A stretch of DNA of 51,087 nt from a virus. Position 1 is the stretch's first letter. The number at the start of each line of letters is the position of its first letter. The position numbers were made by a program, and so were the translations under genes. The notes under the pieces were generated by a model. The model was not told the DNA's origin, did not search any database, and was given only the letters and a program-made list of their open reading frames with translations. Shown piece by piece: positions 50,574 through 51,087 of the stretch. The DNA is taken from positions 1-51,087 of IMG/VR virus record IMGVR_UViG_3300030106_004641; one strand, 5' to 3'.

Positions 50574-51087
50574 TTATCCGTCACACGCAACACATTCTTC
50601 CATAGCCTTTGCTGCTATGTCCCCACGTAAGACTGACTCAGTTCTCATATAATATAATGTTTTAATTCCTTTTTTCCATGCATCTAAATGAACTTGGTTG
50701 ATCCATTTAGGTGTTGCTTCAGCTGGAAAAGCTAAATTTAAACTAACTGATTGATCTATGTATTGTTGACGTATACCTGCTTGTCTAATTAATTCTAATT
50801 GATTTATTTCTTTAAAAGTTTTAAATATTTCTTTGTTATCTTCGTCTAATTCTGATATATCTTGTACTGAGCCGCCATCTGCTAAGATTTTGTCCCACGT
50901 TTCTTTGTTGTTAATACCGGCTTTTTCCAAAACTTTAACCAATGTAGGATTTTTCCTAATGAACGTTCCTTTAGCTGACTGTTCCGTAAATACATTAGCT
51001 GCCCAGGGTTCAATGCCGGGAGAAATATTTCCAGAAAGTTTAGAATTACTAACAGTGGGAGCAATAGCGCGTAAATGGGTATTGCGA
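50574..51087 (-). CDS. nrdA: Ribonucleotide reductase alpha subunit (class I), C-terminal part
   Basis: Reading leftward from the window edge, the frame is open to the stop at 50576-50574. The visible 170 or so residues include NTHLRAIAPTVSNSKLSGNI and SPGIEPWAANVFTE, typical of the catalytic barrel of class Ia large subunits, then a helical region with QAGIRQQYIDQSVSLNL, and the C-terminal redox tail ECVACDG with the paired cysteines reduced by thioredoxin/glutaredoxin. It reduces ribonucleotides to deoxyribonucleotides for phage DNA replication. The N-terminus lies outside the window. It is convergent with the late block. Confidence 0.93.
   Translation of the reverse strand, partial: RNTHLRAIAPTVSNSKLSGNISPGIEPWAANVFTEQSAKGTFIRKNPTLVKVLEKAGINNKETWDKILADGGSVQDISELDEDNKEIFKTFKEINQLELIRQAGIRQQYIDQSVSLNLAFPAEATPKWINQVHLDAWKKGIKTLYYMRTESVLRGDIAAKAMEECVACDG

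Noticed and set aside
1-51087. CRISPR array, insertion sequence or transposase
   Set aside because: No regularly spaced identical repeats with unique spacers and no transposase-like ORF or terminal inverted repeats were seen.

Overview
The window is most of the late (virion and lysis) half of a tailed dsDNA bacteriophage genome, very AT-rich, probably a podovirus-like marine phage of Bacteroidetes (Flavobacteriia). Phage identity rests on a large terminase, portal, scaffold and major capsid protein in canonical order, followed by connector/ring-type proteins, a very large internal-virion-type protein and lysis genes, with no integrase or chromosomal housekeeping genes. The Bacteroidetes host is inferred from non-Shine-Dalgarno, A/T-rich leaders (typically ...AAATAAAAATG) and from phage-encoded signal peptides ending in SAQ, TGQ or FSQ, which are typical of Flavobacteria. 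The terminase, the neck proteins and the split into two opposing gene blocks resemble crAss-like and related Bacteroidetes podoviruses, but I cannot assign a genus.

Layout. Positions 1-102 hold the 5' end of a leftward gene. Positions 103-670 are a divergent control region with several repeats and palindromes. All genes from 671 to 50496 run rightward, mostly with overlapping or closely spaced starts and stops: fibre-like proteins sharing an N-terminal module (671-3472), a methyltransferase-like protein, large unrecognised virion proteins (3945-7211), a small frameshifted gene (7266-7524), a GroEL-GroES pair in reversed order (7549-9334), a winged-helix-like protein, a cluster of very small proteins many carrying an SPF/SPL motif (9768-13184), a holin (13168-13638), three structural proteins sharing an NPG motif (13662-16040), a hairpin, then the DNA-packaging and head block: small coiled-coil proteins, a second possible GroES-like protein, a TerS candidate, TerL, portal, scaffold and MCP (16094-24672). 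A strong terminator follows the MCP. Neck and tail proteins follow (24740-34162), then an ejection-type protein with a candidate -1 frameshift, a second internal protein and a 3177-residue giant protein with an HExxH peptidase-like motif and an embedded HAD phosphatase-like domain (34165-45928).

The end of the late block (45925-50496) is an envelope-directed cassette: two secreted proteins, one of them a predicted outer-membrane beta-barrel; a lipoprotein overlapping a TM/coiled-coil protein (possible spanin pair); a secreted thioredoxin-fold protein lacking CxxC; an amidoligase-like enzyme; and an M15 peptidase endolysin candidate. A terminator at about 50543-50572 separates this block from a convergent class I ribonucleotide reductase alpha-subunit gene (50574-51087, leftward, cut by the window end). 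The leftward genes at both edges suggest that the replication and nucleotide-metabolism genes lie in the unseen remainder of the genome, on the opposite strand.

The observations I would follow first are the GGGAAAG frameshift candidate at 34866, the SPF/SPL small-protein family as a possible virion-targeting signal, the NKAL motifs that bracket domains in the giant protein, the outer-membrane beta-barrel cassette, and the dense repeat structure of the divergent control region.
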